Shown one piece after another: positions 49,656 through 60,900 of a stretch of DNA of 64,000 nucleotides. The position numbers and the translations under genes are program-made. Within the stretch, counting starts at the first letter, position 1. Each line of letters begins with the position of its first letter. The notes below the pieces were generated by a model. That model worked only from the letters and a program-made list of their open reading frames with translations. It ran no database searches and had not been told where the DNA came from. Source of the stretch: Bacteroidales bacterium UBA6431 (GTDB lineage Bacteria > Bacteroidota > Bacteroidia > Bacteroidales > UBA932); NCBI GenBank assembly GCA_002439095.1, contig DJOT01000004.1, forward strand, positions 1-64,000, given 5' to 3'.

Positions 49656-51863
49656 ATGGATGTACGTAAAACCAACGGCTCAATCGAAGAATTTGACAAG
49701 GCTAAACTTGCAAGGGGAATCCATCAGGCATACAAGTCAGCCAAGGAGTACTGCGATGATGCCATAGTTGTCTCCATCATAAACAACCTCTATGTCTATG
49801 AGGGCATTACGAGTGCTGAAATCCGCCGTCAGGTGGAGGAGTCTCTCATGTCCATCAACAAGAAGGTGGCCCTTGCCTATATCGAGAAATTCGATGCCGA
49901 CGTGGATCTGCGCCGCAAGCGTGATTTTATCAAGGATTATATCGCCGCCTCCAATGCGGCGACGGGGTCCAAGTTCGACGCCAACGCAAATGTCACCCGC
50001 AAGAACATCGTGACCCTCGGCAACGAGCTCTACAAGGAGAACAACATCAAGCAGAACCGCTATATAATGTGTGACAAGATAAAGACCCTCTACGGGCGGG
50101 CCCTTGCGGACCAGTACCTCAAGGATCTCAATTCGCACATACTTTACAAACATGACGAGAGCGGTACTCCGGGCTTCCCTTACTGCGTTGCCATTTCGAT
50201 GTATCCTTTCCTCGTGAGCGGTCTGCGCGAACTCGGGGGAGTCTCCATCGCTCCGACGGACCTCAAGTCTTTCTGCGGCGAGTTCATCAACCTCGTCTAT
50301 TCTGTCTCCTCCCAGTTCATGGGGGCCGTGGCCACGCCGGAGTTCCTGATGTACCTCGATTATTTCATCCGCAAGGACTACGGGGATGACTACCTCTCCC
50401 GTCTTGATGAGGTCGTGGAGCTCAACGCCAAGAAGCGCACGCTCGTCAAGGTGATAGACAACTATTTCCAGCAGGTCGTGCATTCGATGAACATGCCTGC
50501 CGGCAACAGGGGCTACCAGACCGTGTTCTGGAACATCAGCTATTTCGACCGCAACTATTTTCAGGGTGTGTTCGGGGATTTTCGCTTCCCTGACGGCAGC
50601 GCACCGAAGTGGGAGACGCTCGACTGGCTGCAGAAGCATTTCATGAACTGGTTCAACGAGGAGCGCCGCCGCTACATCCTCACCTTCCCAGTGGAGACCA
50701 TGGCTCTTCTCACCGACGGCGGAGACGACTATCTCGACAAGGACTACGCCGATTTCACCGCCGAGATGTGGGCCAAGGGCCACAGTTTCTTCTGCTACAT
50801 CTCCAACAGCCCTGATTCCCTGTCAAGTTGCTGCCGCCTGCGCAACAGCCTCAAGGACCTCGAAGACAAGGAGGACAGCGCCCACAACCATACGACGCAC
50901 CAGTATTCCATGGGTACGGCCTCGGTGGCCACCGGTTCCAAATCTGTGATGACGATCAATCTCAACCGTCTCATACAGGATTCGGTGCGCCGATATTTCC
51001 TGGAGCGCAGAGGGGTGACCCTTCCTGCCGGCAAGCCGCTTGATCCGCTGTCGAATTTCTACGACAAGGATGACCTCTATACCAATTATATAGACAAGGA
51101 TCTCACCGAGATGACGGAGCGCGTACACAAGTACCAGATAGCCTTCAACGAGATCATCAAGGATTTCCTCAAGGCCGACATGCTCGATGTCTACAAGGCC
51201 GGCTTCATCGACATGAAGAAGCAGTACCTCACCGTGGGTGTGAACGGCCTTACCGAGGCCGCCGAGTTCCTCGGGCTCAAGATATCCCCGAACCCGGAGT
51301 ACGGCGACTTCGTCAACACGGTTCTCGAGACCATCAATATATCCAACCGCAAGGACCGCACCCCGGAGGCCATGTTCAACACGGAGTTCGTCCCAGCCGA
51401 GAACCTTGCCGCCAAGAACTATAAATGGGACAAGAAGGACGGCTACTTCGTCTCCGGCAAGCACAACCTCTACAGCTCGTATTTCTACAATCCTGAGGAT
51501 GTCGAGGTGTCGATGATCGACAAGTTCAAACTTCACGGGGAGGACTTCGTGAAATATCTTGACGGCGGTTCTGCTCTGCACATGAACCTCGCGGAGCATC
51601 TCTCCAAGGAGCAGTACCGGAGGCTTCTCAATGTCGCGGCACACTACGGTACCAACTACTTCACTTTCAACGTCCGCAACACCGTCTGCAACGACTGCGG
51701 CTTCATCAGCAAGGATACCTTGACCAAGTGCCCGAAGTGCGGCAGTACCAACATTGACTATCTGACGAGGGTCATCGGCTATCTCAAGAGGGTCTCATCG
51801 TTTGCAGAACCGCGTCAGGAGGAGGCCAAGAAGAGGTTTTACAACCCGAACACCAATGATTAA
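49656..51863 (+). CDS. nrdD: Anaerobic ribonucleoside-triphosphate reductase
   Basis: A 735-residue class III reductase that makes dNTPs without oxygen. The N-terminal ATP-cone (residues 1-90, starting MDVRKTNGSIEEFDKAKLARG) senses ATP/dATP. The barrel holds SSCCRLR near residue 389 with the active-site cysteine and NISYFDRNYFQGVFGDF near 290. The C-terminal zinc site has CNDCG and CPKCG near 685-700, and the glycyl radical is Gly708 in TRVIGYLKR. Consistent with an anaerobe. It overlaps nrdG by eight bases. Confidence 0.96.
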   Translation: MDVRKTNGSIEEFDKAKLARGIHQAYKSAKEYCDDAIVVSIINNLYVYEGITSAEIRRQVEESLMSINKKVALAYIEKFDADVDLRRKRDFIKDYIAASNAATGSKFDANANVTRKNIVTLGNELYKENNIKQNRYIMCDKIKTLYGRALADQYLKDLNSHILYKHDESGTPGFPYCVAISMYPFLVSGLRELGGVSIAPTDLKSFCGEFINLVYSVSSQFMGAVATPEFLMYLDYFIRKDYGDDYLSRLDEVVELNAKKRTLVKVIDNYFQQVVHSMNMPAGNRGYQTVFWNISYFDRNYFQGVFGDFRFPDGSAPKWETLDWLQKHFMNWFNEERRRYILTFPVETMALLTDGGDDYLDKDYADFTAEMWAKGHSFFCYISNSPDSLSSCCRLRNSLKDLEDKEDSAHNHTTHQYSMGTASVATGSKSVMTINLNRLIQDSVRRYFLERRGVTLPAGKPLDPLSNFYDKDDLYTNYIDKDLTEMTERVHKYQIAFNEIIKDFLKADMLDVYKAGFIDMKKQYLTVGVNGLTEAAEFLGLKISPNPEYGDFVNTVLETINISNRKDRTPEAMFNTEFVPAENLAAKNYKWDKKDGYFVSGKHNLYSSYFYNPEDVEVSMIDKFKLHGEDFVKYLDGGSALHMNLAEHLSKEQYRRLLNVAAHYGTNYFTFNVRNTVCNDCGFISKDTLTKCPKCGSTNIDYLTRVIGYLKRVSSFAEPRQEEAKKRFYNPNTND

Positions 51864-52320
51864 GTACTTGCCGGGACTTACAGATGTGGTCCTGGAAGAA
51901 ATACCCGACAGAGTGACCCTGGCAGTCGAAATCACGAACTGCCAGGGTTCTTGTCCGGGATGTCACTCTCCCTTTCTGCGACGGGATATAGGAGAGGAAC
52001 TGACTGAAGAGGCTCTGGACAGGATGATTGAAGACAATTTCGGCGTCAACTGCCTGCTTTTCCTCGGAGAGGGCAATGACCCGGCGGCCCTCCTCCGTCT
52101 CGCTTCTCATCTGCGCAGAGTCTGGCCAGGGGTGGAGATTGCCTTGTATTCCGGCAGGGAAGATGTTGAAGCGGAGGTCAAAGAGGCTTTCGATTATGTG
52201 AAAATCGGCCCTTATGTCGAAGAACTGGGGCCTCTCAACGAGAAGACCACAAACCAGAGGCTGTACCACAGGGGAGAAGATATCACTTCCCGCTTCTGGA
52301 GGAAAGACAATAACCAGTAG
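51856..52320 (+). CDS. nrdG: Anaerobic ribonucleotide reductase-activating protein
   Basis: A 154-residue radical SAM enzyme that installs the glycyl radical on NrdD. The cluster motif is TNCQGSCPGCHSP near residues 27-38 (C-x3-C-x2-C), with FLGEGNDPAAL near 70 as the SAM-binding region. The start at 51856 overlaps the end of nrdD by eight bases and gives the usual N-terminus (MIKYLPGLTDVVLEEIPDR). The next gene starts three bases after its stop. Confidence 0.93.
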   Translation: MIKYLPGLTDVVLEEIPDRVTLAVEITNCQGSCPGCHSPFLRRDIGEELTEEALDRMIEDNFGVNCLLFLGEGNDPAALLRLASHLRRVWPGVEIALYSGREDVEAEVKEAFDYVKIGPYVEELGPLNEKTTNQRLYHRGEDITSRFWRKDNNQ

Positions 52321-52323
52321 AAT

Positions 52324-54408
52324 ATGACCAAGTTATCAGCTCTGGTCACTCTTGCCGTCCTTGCCGTGTCATGCGGTGACGCCAAGATTGACCGTTTTGC
52401 TCTTGTGGAGCGCAACAACCCGCATGTCGCATCCATCGACACCCTTTCTTCTCTGTCCGTGGGCAACGGCCGTTTTGCTTTCACTGTCGATGTGACCGGG
52501 CTCCAGACTTTTCAGACCCTTTATTCCAAGGGGGTTCCTCTCGGCACACAGTCCCAGTGGGGTTGGCATTCTTTCGCTAATCCGGAGGATCTCCGCTTTG
52601 AGGAGACCCTCAAGGCTTATGATTTCGGACGTGGGCATAAAGAACTTTACGCCTGTCAGCTCAAGGAGGGCCGCGGCAAGGCCGCTTCCGACTGGTACCG
52701 GGTCAATCCTCACCGGCTTCACCTCGGGGTGATCGGTTTCCTCGGGCTTGAGCCGGCCGAGCTCAGCGAAATCGACCAGACCCTGGACATGTGGGATGGG
52801 GTGATACGCTCGTCCTTCCTCGTCCGCGGTGAGGAAGTTGACGTCCTGACTTCGTGTGACCCGTCCTATGACAAGGTCGCCGTCTCCATAAGCACCAGGG
52901 CTCATGTTCCCGTCTCTTTCCGCTTCCCGTATCCGACCGGGGCGCATGCTGATGACGCCTGTGACTGGAGCAGGGATGCTCTTCACGAGACTGAGATAGA
53001 CCAGGAAGAGAGCGGGATGGTGATACTGCGCCATACGCTTGACGCCACGGTATATTACATAAAGGTATGCTATGAAAACGCCGCCCTTTCCAGGATCGGG
53101 CGCAACGCTTTTGTGCTTACCCCGGATGCTGACAGCTGGAGTTTCACTGCTGAGTTCTGCCAGGCCCGTCCGTCCATGGAGCGCTCCAGTGCCGCAGCTT
53201 CCCGTGCGGCCACGTCCAGTTATTGGCAGTCCTATTGGGAGGATGGTGCTGTGGTGGACTTCAGCGCCTGCACGGATCCACGTGCGGCTGAACTTGAACG
53301 CCGTGTCGTGCTCAGCCAATATCTTCTTGCCATCCAGTGCTGTGGTGACGTTCCTCCGCAGGAGACGGGACTCACTTACAATTCATGGTTCGGCAAACAG
53401 CACATGGAGATGATATGGTGGCATCAGGCCCACTTTCCCCTCTGGGGGCACGAAGATCTGCTCGCCAGAACTCTCCCGTGGTACGGCAAGGTCGAGCCTG
53501 TGGCAAGGGCCATAGCGGAGCGGCAGGGTTTCAACGGGGTGCGATGGATGAAGATGACAGATCCCTCCGGAATGGAGGCCCCGTCCAACACGGGATCTTT
53601 CCTCATCTGGCAGCAGCCGCACCTGATATATCTGGCTGAACTCCTCTACCGGGCCGCGCCTTCTAAGGAGGTTCTGGAGAAATATGGCCGTCTGGTTGAC
53701 GAGACGGCGGAGTTCATGGCTGATTTCGCCACTTATGATGCTGAGAATGACCGATATGTGCTCAAGGGATGCATCGCGGCCCAGGAGACTCTCCGGGCCG
53801 ACAAGACCGTGAATCCGCCTTTCGAATTGTCCTATTGGCACTTCGGATTGAGCATGGCACAGCTCTGGAGAGAGCGGCGCGGACTTGAACGTAACCCAGA
53901 TTGGGATGTCGTCATCTCCAAGCTTTCGCATCTCGCCTCAAAAGACGGACTGTATCTGGCCGCAGAGAGCGAGCCTGACACCTATTCGGACATAAGGATG
54001 TACTCCGACCACATGGCCGTGCTTGCCGCAGCCGGTGTGCTGCCGCAGACCGCGCAGGTTGAGACGGGGACGATGAAGAACACCCTGGACTGGGTGCTGG
54101 ACAACTGGAACTGGAACAAGACCTGGGGCTGGGACTATCCGACCACCTGCATGAACGCGGTCAGGATGGGAGAACCGGAAAAGGCCGTGGATGCCATCAT
54201 GATGGAAAACAGGACAAACACATATCTCCCCAACGGGCACAATTATCAGGACGCCCGTCTGCGCTGCTATCTCCCGGGCAATGGGGGACTTCTTGCTGCT
54301 GTCGCTCTTATGTGTGCCGGTTGGGACGGGTGCACTGAGCATAACCCTGGTTTCCCTAAGGACGGCAAGTGGAATGTCCGCTGGGAGGGTCTCAGAAGGC
54401 TGCCATAA
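52324..54408 (+). CDS. Six-hairpin glycosidase-like lipoprotein, GH65/GH95-related
   Basis: A 694-residue protein with a lipoprotein signal (LAVSCG, Cys near residue 17). Residues 30-290 are beta-rich with SVGNGRFAFTVDVTGLQTF at the start, like the N-terminal supersandwich of GH65 and related enzymes. Residues 300-670 are an (alpha/alpha)6 barrel: TYNSWFGKQHMEMIWWHQAHFPLWG, FNGVRWMKMTDPSGMEAPSNTGS and NWNKTWGWDYPTTCMNA are conserved-looking loops. The family is not one I can name; a Glu in the middle of the barrel would be the acid. It sits three bases after nrdG with no promoter visible, and a terminator follows. Confidence 0.6.
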   Translation: MTKLSALVTLAVLAVSCGDAKIDRFALVERNNPHVASIDTLSSLSVGNGRFAFTVDVTGLQTFQTLYSKGVPLGTQSQWGWHSFANPEDLRFEETLKAYDFGRGHKELYACQLKEGRGKAASDWYRVNPHRLHLGVIGFLGLEPAELSEIDQTLDMWDGVIRSSFLVRGEEVDVLTSCDPSYDKVAVSISTRAHVPVSFRFPYPTGAHADDACDWSRDALHETEIDQEESGMVILRHTLDATVYYIKVCYENAALSRIGRNAFVLTPDADSWSFTAEFCQARPSMERSSAAASRAATSSYWQSYWEDGAVVDFSACTDPRAAELERRVVLSQYLLAIQCCGDVPPQETGLTYNSWFGKQHMEMIWWHQAHFPLWGHEDLLARTLPWYGKVEPVARAIAERQGFNGVRWMKMTDPSGMEAPSNTGSFLIWQQPHLIYLAELLYRAAPSKEVLEKYGRLVDETAEFMADFATYDAENDRYVLKGCIAAQETLRADKTVNPPFELSYWHFGLSMAQLWRERRGLERNPDWDVVISKLSHLASKDGLYLAAESEPDTYSDIRMYSDHMAVLAAAGVLPQTAQVETGTMKNTLDWVLDNWNWNKTWGWDYPTTCMNAVRMGEPEKAVDAIMMENRTNTYLPNGHNYQDARLRCYLPGNGGLLAAVALMCAGWDGCTEHNPGFPKDGKWNVRWEGLRRLP

Positions 54409-54438
54409 AAAATATTGGAATTTTTTCAGGACTTTGTT

Positions 54439-54483
54439 CCCGGGGCGCGTTGCTTAAAGACTTGTGCGTTCCGGGATTTTTTT
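54439..54483 (+). terminator. Intrinsic terminator after the nrdDG-glycosidase unit
   Basis: CCCGGGGCGC (54439-54448) pairs with GCGTTCCGGG (54466-54475) through two G-U pairs, followed by seven Ts at 54477-54483. Confidence 0.85.
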
Positions 54484-54694
54484 GTTATAGATTTCAAGTT
54501 CATAAAAGTTCATGCTTATGATTTGTAAGCGGATCTGCATGTTTTGCGGTAGTGACGGGTGTTTGCTGTTTTGCAGGATTTTTCTTTTATTTGCTGCGGA
54601 TACAAAAATTATTGACCGCTGATATCTTCTGTGCTTCTTTTTGCACTGTGAGGTGTGGGCGGAAGGCTTGAAACTCAAAACAGTGTATTGCTAT

Positions 54695-56131
54695 ATGGGA
54701 AGATTTGATTTTCTTGTGAAAGGGGGACTTGGTCTCTCTTTCGCTGCCGCGCTTCTGGCGACGGCGTCCTGTGAGAAACCTCTCAAGGATCTTTCTCTTG
54801 ATTTTGTCTCATCCGAAGAAACTGCTGTCATAAAGCAGGGTGAGACCCTACAGCTGCCGTTCTCAGTAGGCGAGGCCGGCGCAGCCGTCCTCGAAGTGGA
54901 GGCGGTATCAGACAACGCTGATTACGCGGCCAGCGTGGAGATGTCGGAGACCGATGCCGCTTCAGGCGTGCTCAAGGTCACAGCTCCGAAATATATACTC
55001 GCCCCGGTGATGGTAAATGTCGAGGTTAGCGCCGTGGATGCGGCAAATTCCCGTACTGTCAAGAAGAATGTGGCTGTGTCAGCCGTGATGGCCGACAACT
55101 TCCAGGAGGTATCAGCCGCAGCCAACACATATATCGTGAAACCTGGTGCTTTCGTCAAGTTCCCGGCCGCCAACTCTAACGGCAAGATTGATTTCGCTTC
55201 TGCCGCCCTGCTGTGGCAGGACAAGAAGGGCATGGTAGCTGACATCATTGCAGACCCCGCTTCAGGCAGCATATATGTCTCCCTCAATCCGGAACTCAGC
55301 GGCAACGCCGTGGTTGCAGCATCAGATGCCGACAAGAAAGTGGTGTGGAGCTGGACACTCTGGGTGGCTGACTATGACCCTGCCGCCAAGACGATGGACT
55401 ACACTGACAAGGCTTCAGGCGCAAGTTTCAGTTTCATGGACCGCTATCTGGGAGCCGTCTCTGCGGAGCCTGGCACGGACGCTGTCAGCGGCAACTTCTA
55501 CCAGTGGGGTCGCAAGGACGCTTTCCCTGGTTCTACTCTGGCCGCTTCTCTCAAGGAGGTCTATGACATCGAGGGCAATGTTGTCGAGTATAGCGTGGAA
55601 CCATGTGCCGCAGAGAACAACATTCCTAATGGTGTCGCCAATCCTTTTACATGGTATTCAGGCGTACGGGGTGGTAACTATGGTTGGCTTTCCAATACGA
55701 AGACTTTCCCTCAGACTGATGAAGTTGTGGATCTTTGGGGCGGGAAGACCGGCAAGAAATCTGTATATGATCCATGCCCTGACGGATGGCAGGTGCCGGC
55801 TCTCGGAGCTTATGCTTTCTATCAGGATGCAGATGTGGAGAAGACTAAGTATTTTGCAGTCGAGGGTTCTACCGCCAACAAAGACCTCCTCGGACGTTAT
55901 GTGAAAGTAGGCGGAGACTCTTTCTTCTTCCCTGCCCAGGGAGAAATCCCTCACGGAGGTAACTACTGCAATGGTGCAGGTTCAACTTGGCCATGTGGTA
56001 AGGCGTGGTCTTCGACTTCAGATCCGGAGAACTGTCGTGCCTATGGAGCCAATGTCACTCCTACGTCGGCTTATACCGGAGGTTTTGGCTATGGCTACGG
56101 TTTCCCTGTCCGCTGCGTGAAAGTTAAATAA
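54695..56131 (+). CDS. FISUMP-type surface lipoprotein 1
   Basis: A 478-residue lipoprotein (lipobox ATASCEKP, Cys near residue 26). Residues 33-135 form one Ig-like beta domain. Then follows a module shared with the next gene (about 140-235): NTYIVKPGAFVKF, ALLWQDKKGMV, SLNPELSGNAVVAASD, VWSWTLWVADYDP. The last part (245-478) is the major-paralogous FISUMP-type domain: FSFMDRYLGA, FYQWGRKDAFP, DPCPDGWQVP and the end FPVRCVKVK. Such proteins occur in multiple copies in Bacteroidota and Fibrobacter and are exported, possibly ligand-binding. The start at 54695 gives a proper lipoprotein signal; longer in-frame readings do not. Confidence 0.65.
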   Translation: MGRFDFLVKGGLGLSFAAALLATASCEKPLKDLSLDFVSSEETAVIKQGETLQLPFSVGEAGAAVLEVEAVSDNADYAASVEMSETDAASGVLKVTAPKYILAPVMVNVEVSAVDAANSRTVKKNVAVSAVMADNFQEVSAAANTYIVKPGAFVKFPAANSNGKIDFASAALLWQDKKGMVADIIADPASGSIYVSLNPELSGNAVVAASDADKKVVWSWTLWVADYDPAAKTMDYTDKASGASFSFMDRYLGAVSAEPGTDAVSGNFYQWGRKDAFPGSTLAASLKEVYDIEGNVVEYSVEPCAAENNIPNGVANPFTWYSGVRGGNYGWLSNTKTFPQTDEVVDLWGGKTGKKSVYDPCPDGWQVPALGAYAFYQDADVEKTKYFAVEGSTANKDLLGRYVKVGGDSFFFPAQGEIPHGGNYCNGAGSTWPCGKAWSSTSDPENCRAYGANVTPTSAYTGGFGYGYGFPVRCVKVK

Positions 56132-56154
56132 TCAACCGCTAATATCCTTTTATA

Positions 56155-57906
56155 ATGTCTAAGACTTTTTCAAAAGCCCTTGCGGCTTTATCGCTCGGCG
56201 CGCTCGTGCTTCTGTCCGGCGCCTGCCAGAAAGAGCCTGCCAAACCACAGCTCGGCTCACTGAAAGCCGCTTTCGGCTCAGATGAGTACAGCGTGGAACC
56301 GGGAGGAACCATTTCCCTCGCTTTCGTGGTCACGGGCCACGAGAACGCTGACATCACCGTGAGCGCCAAGGCTTCCAGCGAACGTGCTTCAGTGGAGGTC
56401 AAGAATCCTCTCATGTATCAGGGTGAGGTTCTCTTCACGGCTCCTGCGGTATCTGCCGGGGAGACGGTGACAGTCACCCTCACCGCTGTGGATGAGGCCA
56501 ACTCCCGCAGCGTGGAGGCTACAGCTGATGTCTTGGTCGGGGCTTCCGAGGCGCTTGAAATCACATTCGCTTCTGAATTCAAGTCAATGGCCTGCCGTCC
56601 TGGCAGTTCATTCGAGATACCTTTCGCTGTGAAAGGAACCGGCGACGCAAAACTGTCTGCTCCGCAGCTGACAGTCAGTCCTTCTTCGTGGAGCGGCAAG
56701 TGCGAACTCGCTTCTGACGGGCTGTCGGGCAAGATTGTCCTCACCGCCCCGTCCGCTCTCACGGAATCTGTGAAAGTGGATCTCAGCGTCAAGGATGATT
56801 TCGACCGTGAGGCCAAGGCCTCTCTGGACATCGCCATCGTGCCGGTGACCGAAACCGCCGGTGCTGCCAACTGCTATGTCGTCAAGCCTGGCGCGACCCT
56901 CTCCATCAAGGCCGTGGAGGGAAACTCCGCCGACAAGGTGGATTTTGACAACGCCAAGCTTCTCTGGCAGACGGAGCGCGGGATGGTGAAGTCCGTCTCC
57001 GCAGCTCCTTCTGAGGGCGCTCTTGTGGTGTCCCTCAATCCTGGCCTTAGCGGAAATGCCGTAGTGGCGGCTCTCAAGGGTGGAGTCATCGTATGGAGCT
57101 GGCATCTCTGGGTGAGCGATTACGAGCCTGACGCCGATCCTTTCGTATGGACGAGCAAGTCCGGCAACACATTCACATTCATGGACCGTAATCTTGGCGC
57201 GCTCAGCAACGAGAAATTCTCAGACAAGGCTCTCGGCTACATGTATCAGTACGGCCGCAAAGATCCTTTTGTCTGCGGAGACGGGGTGCACTCCTCCAAA
57301 GTCATCAAGATGTATGATATCGATGGCAATGAAGTATATGAGACCGTAGAACTGCGTCCGGTCTATGAAGACAGGACAAGCACCAACCTCCAGCTTGCCA
57401 TCAATAACCCGATGACATTCTACGGGGGCGGCAGCGCTTGGCCGGTGATTGACTGGCTTACTGACAAAGCTGAACTCCAGGACAATGACCTCTGGGGTGG
57501 AAAGTCTCATACTAAGACAAAGTATGATCCGTGTCCGGAAGGATGGATGGTGCCTGAGGCCGGCGAGGCATGGGGATTCCGTGAAGAGTACAAAAAGGAT
57601 GGAAAACTCACTGACAGCGGCAAATATCATCCTGAGTACCCGTGGTATATCGAGTACGATGATGAGTATTGCATTGGTTTCCGCTACAAGCAGACTGACG
57701 GCAAGGAGTACTGGTTCCCCTTCAACGGCGACAAGAATCCTCAGAACGGAACGTTTGAGCGTGTGGACAGCGGAGCTCAATATTGGACATCCACTTCGTC
57801 CAACACCACCATGATCATGGAGGTCTTCGCCTGGGGCAATCCTGCTTCAGAGAGCTATCTCAACCGTTCTTACGGTTCGGCAGTCCGTTGCATAAAAGTC
57901 AAGTAA
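56155..57906 (+). CDS. FISUMP-type surface lipoprotein 2
   Basis: A 583-residue paralogue of the previous protein, 23 bases downstream. The lipobox is LSGACQKE (Cys near 24). It has two Ig-like domains (about 30-125 and 127-235) instead of one, then the shared module (NCYVVKPGATLSI, KLLWQTERGMV, SLNPGLSGNAVVAALK, VWSWHLWVSDYEPD, about 238-335) and the FISUMP-type domain with FMDRNLGALS, MYQYGRKDPF, DPCPEGWMVP, and the end SAVRCIKVK. The first protein's shared module is about the same length, so duplication plus loss or gain of an Ig domain explains the size difference. It stops four bases before susC. Confidence 0.65.
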   Translation: MSKTFSKALAALSLGALVLLSGACQKEPAKPQLGSLKAAFGSDEYSVEPGGTISLAFVVTGHENADITVSAKASSERASVEVKNPLMYQGEVLFTAPAVSAGETVTVTLTAVDEANSRSVEATADVLVGASEALEITFASEFKSMACRPGSSFEIPFAVKGTGDAKLSAPQLTVSPSSWSGKCELASDGLSGKIVLTAPSALTESVKVDLSVKDDFDREAKASLDIAIVPVTETAGAANCYVVKPGATLSIKAVEGNSADKVDFDNAKLLWQTERGMVKSVSAAPSEGALVVSLNPGLSGNAVVAALKGGVIVWSWHLWVSDYEPDADPFVWTSKSGNTFTFMDRNLGALSNEKFSDKALGYMYQYGRKDPFVCGDGVHSSKVIKMYDIDGNEVYETVELRPVYEDRTSTNLQLAINNPMTFYGGGSAWPVIDWLTDKAELQDNDLWGGKSHTKTKYDPCPEGWMVPEAGEAWGFREEYKKDGKLTDSGKYHPEYPWYIEYDDEYCIGFRYKQTDGKEYWFPFNGDKNPQNGTFERVDSGAQYWTSTSSNTTMIMEVFAWGNPASESYLNRSYGSAVRCIKVK

Positions 57907-57910
57907 ATAA

Positions 57911-60900
57911 ATGAGAAGAGGAATCATTCTCTCCCTCATCCTCTCTGCAGTCACAACTCTTGCTCTCCGGGCCCAGGTCCGTGAGGTGTCAGGGGTTGTG
58001 ACTGACAGTTCTAATTCGGAGACCCTGATCGGAGCCACGGTAGTGGTGGAGGGGAGCGGCGTGTCGGCGATCACCGACTTTGACGGCCGCTATCTGATCA
58101 AGGCCCAGCCGGGCGACCGCCTGAGTTTCTCCTGCCTCGGCATGGTGCCTAAGACAGTCGTGCTCAAGGATGAAACTGTCCTGAATGTGTCTCTTGATGT
58201 CAACAGGGATCTGCTTGACGAAGTGATAGTCGTGGCCTACGGCACCACCAAGAAGGAGTCTTTCACCGGCTCCGCCGAGGTGGTCAAAGCCGACAAGTTC
58301 AAGGACAGGGCTGTGACGGATGTCTCCAAGATGCTTGACGGACAGGTGGCCGGAGTGATGGTGACTTCCGGAAGCGGACAGCCTGGAAGCGGAGCGGATC
58401 TGCGCGTGCGCGGATACGGCTCCATAAACGCCTCCAATGCTCCGCTGCTCGTGGTGGACGGCGTGCCTTATGACGGCGATCTCAGCTCCATCAACAGCAA
58501 CGACATCGAGACGATGTCCGTCCTCAAGGACGCATCGGCGGGTGCCCTCTACGGAGCCCGCGGCGCCAACGGGGTCATCATGATCACCACCAAGTCAGGC
58601 AAGGACACAGAAGGGGCCATCAAACTGGCTCTCAATATCAAGGCCGGAATAAGTTCCAGGGCCATACCTCCTTACGAGACGCTTGACGCGGACGAGTACA
58701 TGGAGCATATCTATGCCGCCACCTACAATGACCTCGTGAGCACAGAGGGTTATCTGCCTTCCGTTGCTGCCGGCATGACAGTGGGGAGGCTCGCAAGCCG
58801 TTTCCTCGGCACGGACAATATCTACAACCCGTACAATCTGCCTATAGAGGAGGTCTTTGACTCAAACGGCAAGGTAGTGTCCGGCGCTGCTCTGAAATAC
58901 TCCGAGAACTGGCTGGACGAGGCGCAGCGCAAGGCCGCTTTCCGTCAGGAGTACCAGTTCTCCGCCAACGGGGGAGGAAAGCGGGGGCGCTACTTCGCAT
59001 CGCTCGGCTATCTTGATGAGCAGGGGACCCTCAAGACAACGGGATTCAAGCGCTATACCGCGAGGGTCGGGACCCAGATGAGCCCGAAGGAGTGGTTTGA
59101 TTTCGGCGCCGATGTCAACTACACCTACAGTGACAGCCGTTTCCTCGGATCGGACGGCAGCTCAAACAATACCAATGTCTGGTACTCTGCCATGATGATG
59201 GCCCCGATCTACCCGGTATATGAGAAAAACCAGGACGGAAGCGATGTGCTGGACGGAAGCGGTTCCAGGGTCTTCGACTATGGCAAATCACGTCCTGCCG
59301 GAGCGCAGAACAACAAGAACTCCGTGGCCACCCTCTTCGATGACGAGTACTACAGCCAGACCGGTACAGTGAACCTGCGTGCCAATGCCGCCCTGAAGTT
59401 CGGGGGTTTCAAACTCTCGACCAACCTCGGTGCGGACAACTCCAACACTTATGAGAGCACCAACTACAACCGCATCTCCGGCAACGCAGCCGGCACCGGT
59501 CGCCTAACCAAGGAGAACGGACGCATGCTCAGCTATACCTGGAACCAGCTGCTCACGTGGAACGGGAAGTTCGGGGATCACAGCGTGGATGCCATGGCCG
59601 GACACGAGTTCTACAATTACGAGTTCCGCTACACCATAGCCTCCAGGACGGGTTTCCCGTTCGACGACTATGACGATCTGGGCATGGGGTCCACCCTCGC
59701 CGAAGCCAATTCGCAGACGGACCGTTATGCCATCGACTCATGGCTCTCCAGGCTCAACTGGTCATACGCCGACAGGTATTATTTCTCCGCGAGCTTCCGT
59801 ATGGACGCATCATCCCGCTTCATGAAAGACAACCGCTGGGGTGCTTTCTGGTCAGTGGGCGGTTCGTGGCGCATCTCCCAGGAGCCGTTCCTCAAGGACA
59901 AGTCCTGGATCAACAACCTCACCCTCAAGGCCAGTTATGGTGTGCAGGGCAACGACAACCTGGGCTCTTTCTACGCCTGGCAGTCCCTATATTCGATGAA
60001 TTACCCCAATGCCAACCATTCCGGGGCCATCATCACCTCCGTGGAGAGCCGTGACATCACATGGGAGAAGAACGGAAACTTCAACACCGGACTCGAGTTC
60101 CGCCTCTTCGACAGGCTGTCCGGCACGGTGGAGTGGTACAGCCGCAAGACCACGGATCTGCTTCTGGATACGCCTATGGCGATCTCTCTCGGTTTCCCGG
60201 GATACTATGACAATGTCGGAAGCATTCTCAACACGGGTTTCGACATAAGCCTCAATGCGGACATCGTCTCCGAGAGGGACCTGCACTGGAGCATAGGCTG
60301 GATGGGCTCGACCCTGCGCAACAGGGTGCTGAAACTCTCTGACGACGGGGAGGACATCGTGAACGGTGTGTTCCTCATCCGCGAGGGACTGCCTATCAAC
60401 TCATTCTATCTGTCCAAGAGCGCGGGAGTCGATCCGGCGACGGGAGACCAGCTGTATTGGGCCTACAAAAAGGACGCAGATGGCAACATGATAGAGGGGA
60501 GCGAGTACATCACCAACAACGCCACTGCCGCATCAGGCAGCAAATATGTGCTCGGCTGCAGGATACCTGACATTTACGGCTCGCTTTCCTCCAACTTCAG
60601 CTGGAAGGGGCTGGACCTTTCCGTCCTGTTCACCTATTCGCTCGGGGGCAAGGTTTTCGACAATATTTACCGTTCCCTCATGGAACCTTCTTTCATCGGA
60701 CAGACCTACCACAAGAATGTCCTGCGCAGCTGGGCTCAGGCGGGGGATGTCACCGATGTGCCGAAGGCTTTGACCACTCTATCCACTCTGGCATCTGACC
60801 GTTTCCTTGTGGATGCGTCGTATTTCGCCGTGAAGAACATTTCCCTGGGATACACCTTGCCTGCGGCTCTGCTTTCCGGAGCCGGCATAGAGTCTCTCAG

